Below, piece after piece: positions 50,504 through 58,820 of a stretch of 64,000 bases of DNA. This DNA comes from Spongiibacteraceae bacterium UBA5047 (lineage in GTDB: Bacteria > Pseudomonadota > Gammaproteobacteria > Pseudomonadales > Spongiibacteraceae): NCBI GenBank assembly GCA_002415025.1, contig DIBR01000051.1:37269-101268 (forward strand), written 5' to 3'. The notes under the pieces were generated by a model. The model was not told where the DNA came from and ran no database searches. It saw only the letters and a list, made by a program, of their open reading frames with translations. The position numbers and the translations under genes are program-made. Position 1 is the first letter of the stretch. Every line of letters starts with the position of its first letter.

Positions 50504-51613
50504 ATGGGGAATAGCTGCAGTCAGCTTCAGAACCTAACTCTCTCTCAGTCCCCGCTTGGGGATTCCGTCGCCCAGAACGAAATACGCGAGCTGATTGCGC
50601 AAGTCGCGCAACATGACACCCTCGTGCTTATTCAGGGGGAATCAGGCAGCGGCAAGGAAGTGGTTGCCAAAACCATTCACAACGCCTCATCGCGACGGGA
50701 CAAGCCCTTTATTCCGGTCAATTGCGGCGCGATTCCCGCCGACCTGTTGGAAAGCGAACTCTTTGGCCATGAAAAAGGCGCGTTCACCGGTGCAATATCC
50801 TCGCGCAAAGGCCGCTTTGAGCTCGCCCAGGGCGGCACCCTGTTTCTGGACGAAATCGGAGACATGAGTCTTCCCATGCAGGTAAAACTGCTTCGGGTGC
50901 TGCAGGAACGCTGTTTTGAACGCGTTGGCGGCAACGAAACCATTCACTTCGACGTAAGAATTGTTGCTGCAACCCATCGCGATCTCGCCAATATGATTAC
51001 TGATGGCAGCTTCAGGCACGACCTGTATTTCAGATTGAATATTTTCCCGATAGAAGTGCCGGCTCTGCGTGCGCATGTAGACGACCTGCCGCAACTGATC
51101 AGACACTTTCTAACGCGTTTTCAGAACAAGGGAATGGACGTTCCGCGCTTTACCCGCGCGTCACTGGAGGCGATGGCTCTCTACCCGTGGCCGGGTAACG
51201 TTCGCGAACTTGAAAACCTGTTGGAACGCCTCTGCATTACCCATCCCGGCAAAGTGGTGAGCGCCAATGACCTGCCATGCCAGTTTGAAGAGTGTGTTAA
51301 AACGCGGGAGACGGATAGTCTGTCGGTAAAATCACCGGCGCTGGAAGCAAACGAAGTTGTTGAACTCGGCGAGCTGCCAACGGCTAACAAATCAGACGAT
51401 TCAAGTCCCTTGCAAGCCGGCGACAGTGACGCCCTTGCTCTCCCTGAATCAGGCTTTGACCTTAAGGAACATCTCCAGCAAATGGAGAGAACCTATATCA
51501 CAGAGGCGCTAAAACGCACCGGTGGCACAATCACCACAGCAGCGAAAATGCTCGGCCTGCAAAGAACGACCTTGGCTGAAAAGATGAAAAAACTGGAGCT
51601 CGCCACTCCCTGA
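50504..51613 (+). CDS. fleQ: FleQ-like sigma-54 activator lacking the N-terminal domain
   Basis: A 369-residue enhancer-binding protein. The AAA+ domain has Walker A GESGSGKE (45-52), the sigma-54-contacting GAFTGA loop (92-97) and Walker B TLFLDEIGDM. The C-terminal Fis-type helix-turn-helix is TTAAKMLGLQRTTLAEKMKK. The AAA+ and DNA-binding parts look most like FleQ. The N-terminal receiver-like domain of FleQ/FlrA (about 130 residues) is missing: an in-frame TAA at 50405-50407 and the lack of any start before 50504 exclude a longer protein. No sigma-54 promoter precedes it. It probably activates the sigma-54 promoters listed here. Confidence 0.85.
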   Translation: MGNSCSQLQNLTLSQSPLGDSVAQNEIRELIAQVAQHDTLVLIQGESGSGKEVVAKTIHNASSRRDKPFIPVNCGAIPADLLESELFGHEKGAFTGAISSRKGRFELAQGGTLFLDEIGDMSLPMQVKLLRVLQERCFERVGGNETIHFDVRIVAATHRDLANMITDGSFRHDLYFRLNIFPIEVPALRAHVDDLPQLIRHFLTRFQNKGMDVPRFTRASLEAMALYPWPGNVRELENLLERLCITHPGKVVSANDLPCQFEECVKTRETDSLSVKSPALEANEVVELGELPTANKSDDSSPLQAGDSDALALPESGFDLKEHLQQMERTYITEALKRTGGTITTAAKMLGLQRTTLAEKMKKLELATP

Positions 51614-51629
51614 GCCGGCAGGGCCGGCT
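51613..51629 (+). terminator. small hairpin at the fleQ stop codon
   Basis: AGCCGGC and GCCGGCT pair around AGG, starting at the last base of the fleQ stop codon and followed by only three T residues. It may act as a weak terminator between fleQ and fleR. Confidence 0.4.
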
Positions 51630-51653
51630 TTCACGGAGGGCTCTTTCTGTGCC

Positions 51654-51684
51654 GCGTCATAGTCCCGGCTCGCAACTATGACGC
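51654..51684. promoter_or_regulatory. perfect 10-bp inverted repeat between fleQ and fleR
   Basis: GCGTCATAGT and ACTATGACGC are separated by 11 bases, so the half-site centres are 21 bp apart, about two helical turns. It lies about 157 bases upstream of the fleR sigma-54 promoter, a distance suited to an enhancer. No T-run follows. The binding protein is unknown; the FleQ-like activator is the obvious candidate. Confidence 0.5.
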
Positions 51685-51840
51685 AGGCCCGCATAAGCAA
51701 GCCACTTTGCCTCTACTATAGAAACTCCCTGCAAATTTCCGTGACCTCTCCACACTCCCGCGACATTCTTGTGCGCGCCCAACCGGAGGACCAAAGGTAG
51801 GTGTATTCACCGACCTGGGGCGACAAAACCGCGATAAATC

Positions 51841-51856
51841 TGGCATAAGAATTGCT
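51841..51856 (+). promoter_or_regulatory. sigma-54 promoter of fleR and the fliE operon
   Basis: TGGCATAAGAATTGCT has both RpoN boxes with correct spacing, 40 bases ahead of the fleR ATG. As fleR, fliE and fliF follow closely, this promoter probably drives the whole basal-body block. Confidence 0.85.
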
Positions 51857-51896
51857 CTGATAGTAATAACGACAAATATCAGGCGCCTCGCATACG

Positions 51897-53237
51897 ATGT
51901 CTACCTCAAAGACTACTCGAAAACGGCACACACTACTTATCGTTGATGACGATGCAGCGGTACGCGATTCTCTTGCGGAGTGGTTGCGAGCCAGCGGCTA
52001 CGCGGTGCTGGAAGCGCGAGACGGCGAGCAGGCCTTGAGCCGCCTTGATCAGAACGACATTGACCTGATCATTAGCGACGGCCAGATGAGCCCGATGGAC
52101 GGTTATCAGCTGCTTAACAGAGTTCGTGTTGAATTCCCTGAACTGCCGCTTGTGATGATGTCGGGCTACGGGTCCATCGACAAAGCGGTTACGGCGATGA
52201 AGAACAGCGCGGCACATTACCTGGCCAAACCGATCAATACCGACGAACTATTGATGGTGCTGCAGGATTGTTTGCCGCCTCTGGACGGCGACAACATTCT
52301 GGTGGCAGAAGACGAAGCGACTCGAAACGTCAAAATTTTGGCGGGGCGGGTAAGCCAGACTGACGCCACGGTACTTATCAGTGGCCCCAGCGGAGCGGGC
52401 AAAGAGGTGTTTGCCAGCTATATTCACCAACACTCCACACGTGTCGACGGACCCTTTATCGCCCTGAACTGTGCAGCCATTCCGGAGAATATGCTGGAAG
52501 CCATGTTGTTCGGCTATGAAAAAGGCGCCTATACCGGCGCGGTAAACAGCCACATCGGAAAGTTCGAGCAAGCTCAGGGCGGAACACTGTTGCTGGACGA
52601 AATCAGCGAGATGGAACTCGGCTTGCAGGCAAAGCTGCTGCGGGTGCTACAGGAACGTGAGCTGGAACGCCTGGGAGGCAAACGCACCATCCGGCTGGAT
52701 GTGCGGGTAATTGCCACCACCAATCGCGATCTCAGGGCCTGCGTTAGCGCGGGCACGTTTCGCGAAGACCTGTTCTATCGCCTGAACGTTTTTCCACTCT
52801 ATATCCCGCCTTTAACACAGCGCCCGGCCGACATACTCCCCATCGCCGAGCATATTCTCAATCAGGGTAAAGCCACTGACAGTGCTGCCCACATGCTAGG
52901 TGAGGGGGCCCGCCGAAAGCTGCTGTCCCATCAATGGCCCGGCAACGTACGGGAACTGGACAATGTTATTCAGCGCGCGCTGATTCTACGTACCGGGGCA
53001 ATGATTTGTGAGGCAGACATTCAGTTTGAACACGGCAACTCGGGTGTCGGTATGGGTCTACAGCTGGAAGCTGAACAGGGGCTTGGCGACTGGATGAAAG
53101 ATCAGGAGCGTCGCCAGATCCAGAATGCCATTCGCCAGGGCGGAAACAAAAAAGAGGCCGCCGCCATACTCGGAATAAGCCCGCGAACGCTGCGCTACAA
53201 ACTCGCCCGCTTGCGTGATGAACAGATCGCGGGATAG
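51897..53237 (+). CDS. fleR: sigma-54-dependent response regulator FleR
   Basis: A 446-residue NtrC-type regulator. The receiver domain has the acidic pocket VDDD (17-19), phosphoacceptor Asp61 in IISDGQMSPMDG and Lys111 in LAKPINTDE. The AAA+ domain has Walker A GPSGAGKE (163-170) and a GAYTGA loop (210-215), a Phe-to-Tyr variant of GAFTGA. The Fis-type end is KKEAAAILGISPRTLRYKLA. In Pseudomonas it activates the late hook and basal-body genes. The cognate kinase gene fleS is not between fleQ and fleR; only 283 noncoding bases lie there. Confidence 0.92.
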   Translation: MSTSKTTRKRHTLLIVDDDAAVRDSLAEWLRASGYAVLEARDGEQALSRLDQNDIDLIISDGQMSPMDGYQLLNRVRVEFPELPLVMMSGYGSIDKAVTAMKNSAAHYLAKPINTDELLMVLQDCLPPLDGDNILVAEDEATRNVKILAGRVSQTDATVLISGPSGAGKEVFASYIHQHSTRVDGPFIALNCAAIPENMLEAMLFGYEKGAYTGAVNSHIGKFEQAQGGTLLLDEISEMELGLQAKLLRVLQERELERLGGKRTIRLDVRVIATTNRDLRACVSAGTFREDLFYRLNVFPLYIPPLTQRPADILPIAEHILNQGKATDSAAHMLGEGARRKLLSHQWPGNVRELDNVIQRALILRTGAMICEADIQFEHGNSGVGMGLQLEAEQGLGDWMKDQERRQIQNAIRQGGNKKEAAAILGISPRTLRYKLARLRDEQIAG

Positions 53238-53257
53238 CGCCGCTCAGGAGACAAAAT

Positions 53258-53590
53258 ATGGCAGATTCAATGAGTGTCGATCAGGTTCTGAGCCAGATTC
53301 GAGCCATTCGTCAGGAAGCCTCGCAGCGTCCGCAGATAGACGGCGCAGCCGGCCCGGCAGTCGAAAAGAGTGGCTTTGGTGACCTTCTGGCAAAGTCTGT
53401 TCAATCCGTCAGCGAAGTCCAGAAAAATGCAGCCCAACTCGCTGAATCCTTTGAGCGAGGCGATACCAATGTCAGCCTTGCCGAGGTGATGGTTGCCTCG
53501 CAAAAGGCCGACGTCTCATTTACCGCCATGGTTGAAGTGCGCAACAAAATGATAGACGCCTATCAGGAAGTCATGAGGATGTCTGTGTGA
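53258..53590 (+). CDS. fliE: flagellar hook-basal body adaptor FliE
   Basis: A 110-residue protein linking the MS ring to the proximal rod. The C-terminal region is the family signature: FERGDTNVSLAEVMVASQKA, then TAMVEVRNKMIDAYQEVMRM. AGGAGA precedes the ATG. It follows fleR by 20 bases and should share its transcript. Confidence 0.95.
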   Translation: MADSMSVDQVLSQIRAIRQEASQRPQIDGAAGPAVEKSGFGDLLAKSVQSVSEVQKNAAQLAESFERGDTNVSLAEVMVASQKADVSFTAMVEVRNKMIDAYQEVMRMSV

Positions 53591-53617
53591 TGCCAAAGGT
53601 TGATGGAGTATTTCTGA

Positions 53618-55201
53618 ATGGCTGAGCAAAAATCCCACCGGCCTTTAGGCCTTGCAGAGTTCGTAGCCCACAACCCCTGGTTGCGGCAGATATTGATGAT
53701 GATCGGCATCGCCGCCAGCGTTGCCGTGGGCACGGGCGCCGTGCTGTGGTCCAAGCAGCCGGAATACCAAACGCTTTACAGCTCGCTCGCGCCTGAACAG
53801 GCGGCTTCGGTAGTCGATACTTTGTCAAGTGTGGGAATTCCATATCGCCTGCAGCAACAATCCGGTGCGATTATGGTTCCGGCAGATCTGCTGCACGATG
53901 CGCGAATCCGGCTGGCGGGCGCAGGAGTCATTAACGACGGTTCAGGTCTTGAAATGCTCAGGGAAGAAAAGGGCTTTGGCGTCAGCGACTTTATGCAATC
54001 CAAGAAGTACGAGCACGCACTCGAGACCGAGCTGGCCCGTACCATAGAAAGTATGCATCAGGTTCGCAAGGCGAGGGTTCATCTGGCCATGCCCAAGCAG
54101 TCTGTATTTGTACGAGATCGCAGGGAGCCCAGTGCGTCGGTCATGCTCGACATCTTTGCCGGTAGTACAGTAGACCGGCAACAGGTAAAAGCCATTATCA
54201 ATATGGTGAGCGCCAGCGTTGCTGACTTAAAGGCTGAATCTGTGACCGTTGTTGACCAACGCGGCAACCTGTTGTCTGCCGTCGGCGAGGAAAGCGCCTT
54301 TGAAGTTAGCTCCAAGCAATTTGAATACCGCAAAAAAATAGAGCGGGAATACGAGCAGCGTATCAGCGAATTGCTCACGCCTATCGCGGGCATCGGCCGG
54401 GTTAGGGTGCAAGCCGCCGTTGAGCTGGATTTCTCGCATGTTGAAGAAAGCCGTGAAAGCTGGAACCCCGACAGCAAGGTAGTGCGTAGCGAGCAGGTCA
54501 ATATTGACCGGCAACTGGCGGAGCAAAAGGCCGGAGGGGTGCCCGGCGCGCTCAGCAACCAGCCGCCGGCTGCCCGTGCCGACGCCAATAGTGGCGATGA
54601 ACCCGATACCGAGCGAAGTTCAATTACCCGAAACTATGAGATCGAACGTATTTTGAACTACACCGAAAAGCCTGCGGGCGCCATCCGTAAACTGTCTATT
54701 GCAGTGGTGCTGGATGGCCAGGAATCGGCAGAGTCTAAAGCAGAAACCCGTACCTACTCGGCAGATCAAATTGCCCAATTGACGGCACTGGTCCGTGATG
54801 CCGTCGGCTTTGACGAAGGGCGTGGTGACCGCGTGACTGTGATATCTGCCAGCTTCCTGCCGGAGAAGGTCAATGATATTGCTGTAGAGCCGCCACCGTT
54901 TTGGCAACAGAGCTGGTTTGCAGGCCTTGCAAAACAGCTGCTCACCGGTCTGGCAGTCATATTTATTGTTGTGGGCGTTATCAGACCCGGCATCAAAAAC
55001 CTTATGCAGACATCGCTACCGGTACCGGGGCGTAGTGTCGGCAATGATTCCGACCTCAACCCGGCGGTCGCTGCGCTGTCGACCAGCGGGCATCGTATGA
55101 GCTTTGATGACAGTGTGAACTCGGTTCGCACTACCGCAGAACAGGATCCGCGTCTCGTGGCGCAAGTTGTCAAAAAATGGGTGGCAGATGATGCAAGGTA
55201 A
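53618..55201 (+). CDS. fliF: flagellar MS-ring protein FliF
   Basis: A 527-residue inner-membrane ring protein. The first membrane helix is ILMMIGIAASVAVGTGAVLW (about residues 27-46) and the second LLTGLAVIFIVVGVI (about 437-451). The ring-building region has GFGVSDFMQSKKYEHALETE and RTIESMHQVRKARVHLAMPK. The cytoplasmic C-terminal tail (VAQVVKKWVADDAR) binds FliG, whose start codon overlaps it by 14 bases. Confidence 0.97.
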   Translation: MAEQKSHRPLGLAEFVAHNPWLRQILMMIGIAASVAVGTGAVLWSKQPEYQTLYSSLAPEQAASVVDTLSSVGIPYRLQQQSGAIMVPADLLHDARIRLAGAGVINDGSGLEMLREEKGFGVSDFMQSKKYEHALETELARTIESMHQVRKARVHLAMPKQSVFVRDRREPSASVMLDIFAGSTVDRQQVKAIINMVSASVADLKAESVTVVDQRGNLLSAVGEESAFEVSSKQFEYRKKIEREYEQRISELLTPIAGIGRVRVQAAVELDFSHVEESRESWNPDSKVVRSEQVNIDRQLAEQKAGGVPGALSNQPPAARADANSGDEPDTERSSITRNYEIERILNYTEKPAGAIRKLSIAVVLDGQESAESKAETRTYSADQIAQLTALVRDAVGFDEGRGDRVTVISASFLPEKVNDIAVEPPPFWQQSWFAGLAKQLLTGLAVIFIVVGVIRPGIKNLMQTSLPVPGRSVGNDSDLNPAVAALSTSGHRMSFDDSVNSVRTTAEQDPRLVAQVVKKWVADDAR

Positions 55202-56204
55202 TTCGGCAGCAAGCATTAGTGGAAGTCAGCAGGCCGCCGTGCTGTTGCTGATGATGGGCGAAGACAAGGCCGCAGAAGTGCTGCGCCATGTCGGCTATGA
55301 AGAGGTTGAGAAAATTGGTGTGGCTATGGCCGCCATCCGCGATGTGGATTCTGCCCATGCGGCAGCCGTGTGCAACCGCTTTCAACAGGAACTTACGCAG
55401 CAGACCTCGCTGGGCGTAGGTGCACAGGGATACATGCGCAACCTTCTGGTGAATACCATGGGTGAGCAAACCGGCAGCACACTCGCAGACCGTTTGCTTG
55501 GCGCCAAACCCTCCCGGGAATTTGATTCACTGAAGTGGATGGAGCTTGACACTATCGTGCAGATTTTGCGCGACGAACACCCGCAAATCATAGCCATAAC
55601 ACTGGCCCATCTCGATCAGGGGCAAGCGGCCAAGATACTCGGGCAGTTGTCCAGCGATGTGCAAGAAGACGTTCTCTATCGCATCGCCAACATGGATAAA
55701 GTACCGGAAGCGGCCATGCAACAACTGCAATCAACCCTTAAGGCCAAGCTCGACGTATCGACCAGTTTCAAGGCAACGGCTATCGACGGGGCGAGTACAG
55801 CAGCCGGAATTCTCAATGCGCTGGACAACGAAACCGAAATGCGCATTCTCGAAACCCTCGCCAAGTCTGACGAAAGCCTGCGCGCCCGACTGGAAGAACT
55901 GATGTTTGTCTTTGCCAACCTGGCAGAGCTCGATAACAAAGGCATGCAGCTGTTGTTGCGTGAAATTACCAGCGAACAGCTGGCGGTCGCCCTGAAAGGC
56001 GCCGACGAAACACTGCGCGAAAAGGTTTACGGCAATATGTCCAAGCGTGCGCGCGAAATCCTGGTTGAGGATATGGAAGCCCGCGGCCCGATTAAAATCA
56101 GTGATGTTGAAGAAGCGCAAAAAGCCATATTGGAAATCGCCAAAAAGATGGCAGACGAGGGGCAGATTAGTCTCGGCTCCTCCAGCGACGGTTATCTTGA
56201 ATAG
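55188..56204 (+). CDS. fliG: flagellar motor switch protein FliG
   Basis: The torque-generating switch protein. The ATG at 55188 or 55191 within the end of fliF gives about 338 residues. The N-terminal FliF-binding domain starts SGSQQAAVLLLMMGEDKAAE; the middle domain has the EHPQIIAITLAHLDQGQAA motif. The C-terminal charged region facing the stator is LLREITSEQLAVALKGADET, LREKVYGNMSKRAREIL. It ends in a TAGTG overlap with fliH. Confidence 0.96.
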   Translation: MMQGNSAASISGSQQAAVLLLMMGEDKAAEVLRHVGYEEVEKIGVAMAAIRDVDSAHAAAVCNRFQQELTQQTSLGVGAQGYMRNLLVNTMGEQTGSTLADRLLGAKPSREFDSLKWMELDTIVQILRDEHPQIIAITLAHLDQGQAAKILGQLSSDVQEDVLYRIANMDKVPEAAMQQLQSTLKAKLDVSTSFKATAIDGASTAAGILNALDNETEMRILETLAKSDESLRARLEELMFVFANLAELDNKGMQLLLREITSEQLAVALKGADETLREKVYGNMSKRAREILVEDMEARGPIKISDVEEAQKAILEIAKKMADEGQISLGSSSDGYLE

Positions 56205-56854
56205 TGAGTAGCGAAAATCGCATGAATACCACTGACGACAGCCTCGATTCATCAGAATTTGATATTCGATTGCTGGATCGTAGTGAATGCGTAAGTTGGA
56301 ACCCGCCCTCGGTATCAGCCTTTGATTCGCCGCAGGCAGGCACGGAGGAAGACCTGGCGGCGCATTTCGAAGATGCCAGACAGCGGGGCCTTGAAGAAGG
56401 TCGGGCGCAGGGCGAGGCTGAATACCGCCAGCGGAACCGCCAATTGGCCGAGCTTGTTGCAGCGCTCACCCAGCCTTTGGCAGACATTGATGCCATTGTT
56501 GAACAGGAGTTAAGCGAGCTGGCGCTTATGATTGGGCAGCAGCTTTGCCGCCAGCAGTTAAAGATACAACCCCTGCAGATCATTGATGTTGTTCGCGACG
56601 GCATTGCGAGGCTTCCCGTTGCCAATAGTCCCATCCGCATCGCGCTCAACCCTGAAGACGCGGCACTTGTCGCGGCAAGTGGTGAGATGGAGCCCAGTTG
56701 GCAGTTGGTGGAAGACCCGGACATGGCCCGCGGCGGCTGTGAATTGAAAACGGAAAGCTCTCGCATTGACGACAGCATGGAAACACGCCTGAGCGAGTTG
56801 CTCGGCAATCTATTTGGTGAAGACCTGCCGCAGCAAGGGAGCGAACCACAATGA
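56204..56854 (+). CDS. fliH: flagellar assembly protein FliH
   Basis: The stator-like regulator of the FliI export ATPase, 216 residues if the GTG at 56204 is used; it overlaps the fliG stop by one base. An ATG at 56222 is the alternative, and neither has a clear ribosome-binding site. The central Gly/Glu-rich helix with RQRGLEEGRAQGEAEYRQRN is the usual FliH region. The C-terminal FliI-binding domain ends in ESSRIDDSMETRLSELLGNL. Confidence 0.92.
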   Translation: MSSENRMNTTDDSLDSSEFDIRLLDRSECVSWNPPSVSAFDSPQAGTEEDLAAHFEDARQRGLEEGRAQGEAEYRQRNRQLAELVAALTQPLADIDAIVEQELSELALMIGQQLCRQQLKIQPLQIIDVVRDGIARLPVANSPIRIALNPEDAALVAASGEMEPSWQLVEDPDMARGGCELKTESSRIDDSMETRLSELLGNLFGEDLPQQGSEPQ

Positions 56855-58209
56855 CCGCCCAGCCAGCCAGCCCGCGTAACCAACGCCTGCAAACCCGGTT
56901 GCGCCAAAGTCGGGAGCGCCTGGCGTCGCCCGCAAAAACGGTTGTTGAAGGGCAACTGAAACGCGTTGTGGGCATCACCCTTGAGGCATCGGGCTGCGCA
57001 GCTCCCATTGGCGGCTACTGTCTTGTTGAGACAGTCGACGGCGAATGGCTCGAGACCGAAGTGGTCGGTTTCGCCGGCGACCGGATTCTGCTCATGCCTA
57101 CCGGTGAACTGCGCGGTGTAATGCCCAATGCCCGTGTTATTCCACTTGAAAGGGCCAGCCAGGTGCCGGTTGGCAATGCGCTTCTGGGGCGCATTATCGA
57201 CGGCGCCGCGCGCCCACTCGATAGCCGGGGGCCCTTGTTATGCGACGAATTTCGCTCGCTCCAGGGCGTGCAGATCAACCCCTTGTCGAGAAACCCGATA
57301 CGTGAACCGCTGGACGTTGGCGTGCGCGCCATCAACGGCATTCTGTCGGTAGGGCGAGGGCAGCGGTTGGGCCTTTTTGCCGGCAGCGGGGTGGGCAAAA
57401 GCGTGCTGCTGGGGATGATGACCCGCTTTACTGAAGCCGACATTATTGTGGTTGGCCTGATTGGCGAGCGAGGGCGCGAGGTCAAAGAGTTTGTAGATTC
57501 CATTTTGGGCGAGGAGGGTATGTCCCGCTCTGTGGTGATTGCGACACCTGCCGACCACCCGCCGCTGATGCGGCTGCGTGGTGCGTGGCTGGCAACCACC
57601 GTCGCGGAATATTTTCGCGACCAGGGTAAAAATGTTCTATTGCTGATGGATTCACTCACTCGCTTCGCGCAAGCCCAGCGGGAAATTTCATTGGCTGTTG
57701 GTGAGCCTCCCGCAACCAAAGGCTATCCACCTTCAGTGTTCGCGCGGCTGCCGCAGCTTGTTGAGCGAGCGGGCAACGGCGCTGCGGGTGGCGGCTCAAT
57801 TACCGCGTTTTATACGGTGCTCGCCGAAGGCGATGATCAAAACGACCCGATTGTGGACTCGGCACGCGCTATTCTGGACGGTCACATCGTACTGTCCAGA
57901 AAGCTCGCCGAAAGCGGGCATTTCCCCGCGATAGACATTGAGCAATCGGTCAGCCGGGCGATGAACGACATCACCGAAAAGAGCCATCGCGACCTCGTGC
58001 GGTTTATTCGCCAGAGCTACGCGCTATATCAGCAAAACCGAGACCTGATAACCATCGGCGCCTACCAGAAAGGGCAGGACCCCCGCCTCGATGAGGCTGT
58101 GCGTCTGTGGCCCCGAATCAATCGGTTTCTGCAGCAGGAGTTTAACGAATCGGTGAATTTTGACCAGAGCATCGACGAGATGCTGTCTGTTGCCCAATCA
58201 CTCCTTTAA
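56851..58209 (+). CDS. fliI: flagellum-specific export ATPase FliI
   Basis: The F1-beta-like ATPase of the type III export apparatus, 452 residues. Walker A is AGSGVGKS (177-184), Walker B is KNVLLLMDSLTRFAQAQREI, and GLIGERGREVKEFVDSIL is the family signature. The ATG overlaps the fliH stop (ATGA). It is followed by fliJ after 31 bases. Confidence 0.97.
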   Translation: MTAQPASPRNQRLQTRLRQSRERLASPAKTVVEGQLKRVVGITLEASGCAAPIGGYCLVETVDGEWLETEVVGFAGDRILLMPTGELRGVMPNARVIPLERASQVPVGNALLGRIIDGAARPLDSRGPLLCDEFRSLQGVQINPLSRNPIREPLDVGVRAINGILSVGRGQRLGLFAGSGVGKSVLLGMMTRFTEADIIVVGLIGERGREVKEFVDSILGEEGMSRSVVIATPADHPPLMRLRGAWLATTVAEYFRDQGKNVLLLMDSLTRFAQAQREISLAVGEPPATKGYPPSVFARLPQLVERAGNGAAGGGSITAFYTVLAEGDDQNDPIVDSARAILDGHIVLSRKLAESGHFPAIDIEQSVSRAMNDITEKSHRDLVRFIRQSYALYQQNRDLITIGAYQKGQDPRLDEAVRLWPRINRFLQQEFNESVNFDQSIDEMLSVAQSLL

Positions 58210-58240
58210 CCGAAACAACGGGTTGAAACAGGACGACTGA

Positions 58241-58705
58241 ATGAAAAAGCGATCAGAGTCGATAAAGCCGGTGTTAAATATTGCCGAGCAAGCCGAAAGC
58301 AAAGCGGCTCAGCACTATGCCCGGCATAAGGAAAACCACCAGCAAGCGCTGCAAAAGCGCGATGAACTGAAAAACTACCTCAAGGAATACAGCGCGCGTG
58401 CACAGGCAAGCAATGGCGAGGCCATATCTCCCGCGCAGATGCAGGATAATCGCGCCTTTCTCAGCCGCCTGAGTGACATCATCCGCATTCAGGAAGATGT
58501 AGTTGTGCAGCAGGAGCGTCATCTCGAAGCCTCCCGGCAGGAGTGGTTGTCCTGCCGGCAACAGGCAAAATCTCTCGATAAACTCGCCCTCGACTATCAG
58601 GCACAAGAACAGCGCCACGCTGAGCAGATCGAGCAGCGCAGCAGCGACGAGCTGAGTTCGCTACGACACAGCTGGCTGCAGCGCCAGCGCATAGAAGGCA
58701 TGTAA
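58241..58705 (+). CDS. fliJ: flagellar export protein FliJ
   Basis: A 154-residue, almost entirely coiled-coil protein, rich in Gln, Glu and Arg, as in the FliJ family that sits in the FliI ring like a gamma subunit. Recognisable parts are NIAEQAESKAAQHYARHKEN and the C-terminal HAEQIEQRSSDELSSLRHSW. Position after fliI is standard. Confidence 0.9.
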   Translation: MKKRSESIKPVLNIAEQAESKAAQHYARHKENHQQALQKRDELKNYLKEYSARAQASNGEAISPAQMQDNRAFLSRLSDIIRIQEDVVVQQERHLEASRQEWLSCRQQAKSLDKLALDYQAQEQRHAEQIEQRSSDELSSLRHSWLQRQRIEGM

Positions 58706-58716
58706 TCAGGCTGGGC

Positions 58717-58732
58717 TGGCACGGTGCTTGCT
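58717..58732 (+). promoter_or_regulatory. sigma-54 promoter of fliK
   Basis: TGGCACGGTGCTTGCT is a full RpoN consensus, starting 12 bases after the fliJ stop and 88 bases ahead of the fliK ATG. The long leader may hold an activator site downstream of the transcription start, as reported for FleQ at some Pseudomonas promoters. Confidence 0.85.
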
Positions 58733-58820
58733 GTATAGATTGGGAACGAGCCGGAAAGTCGAATACAACACAACATCTATCGCCGCTCAATCGGCCTGAT
58801 TCGGAGTCAGATCAGAGACC

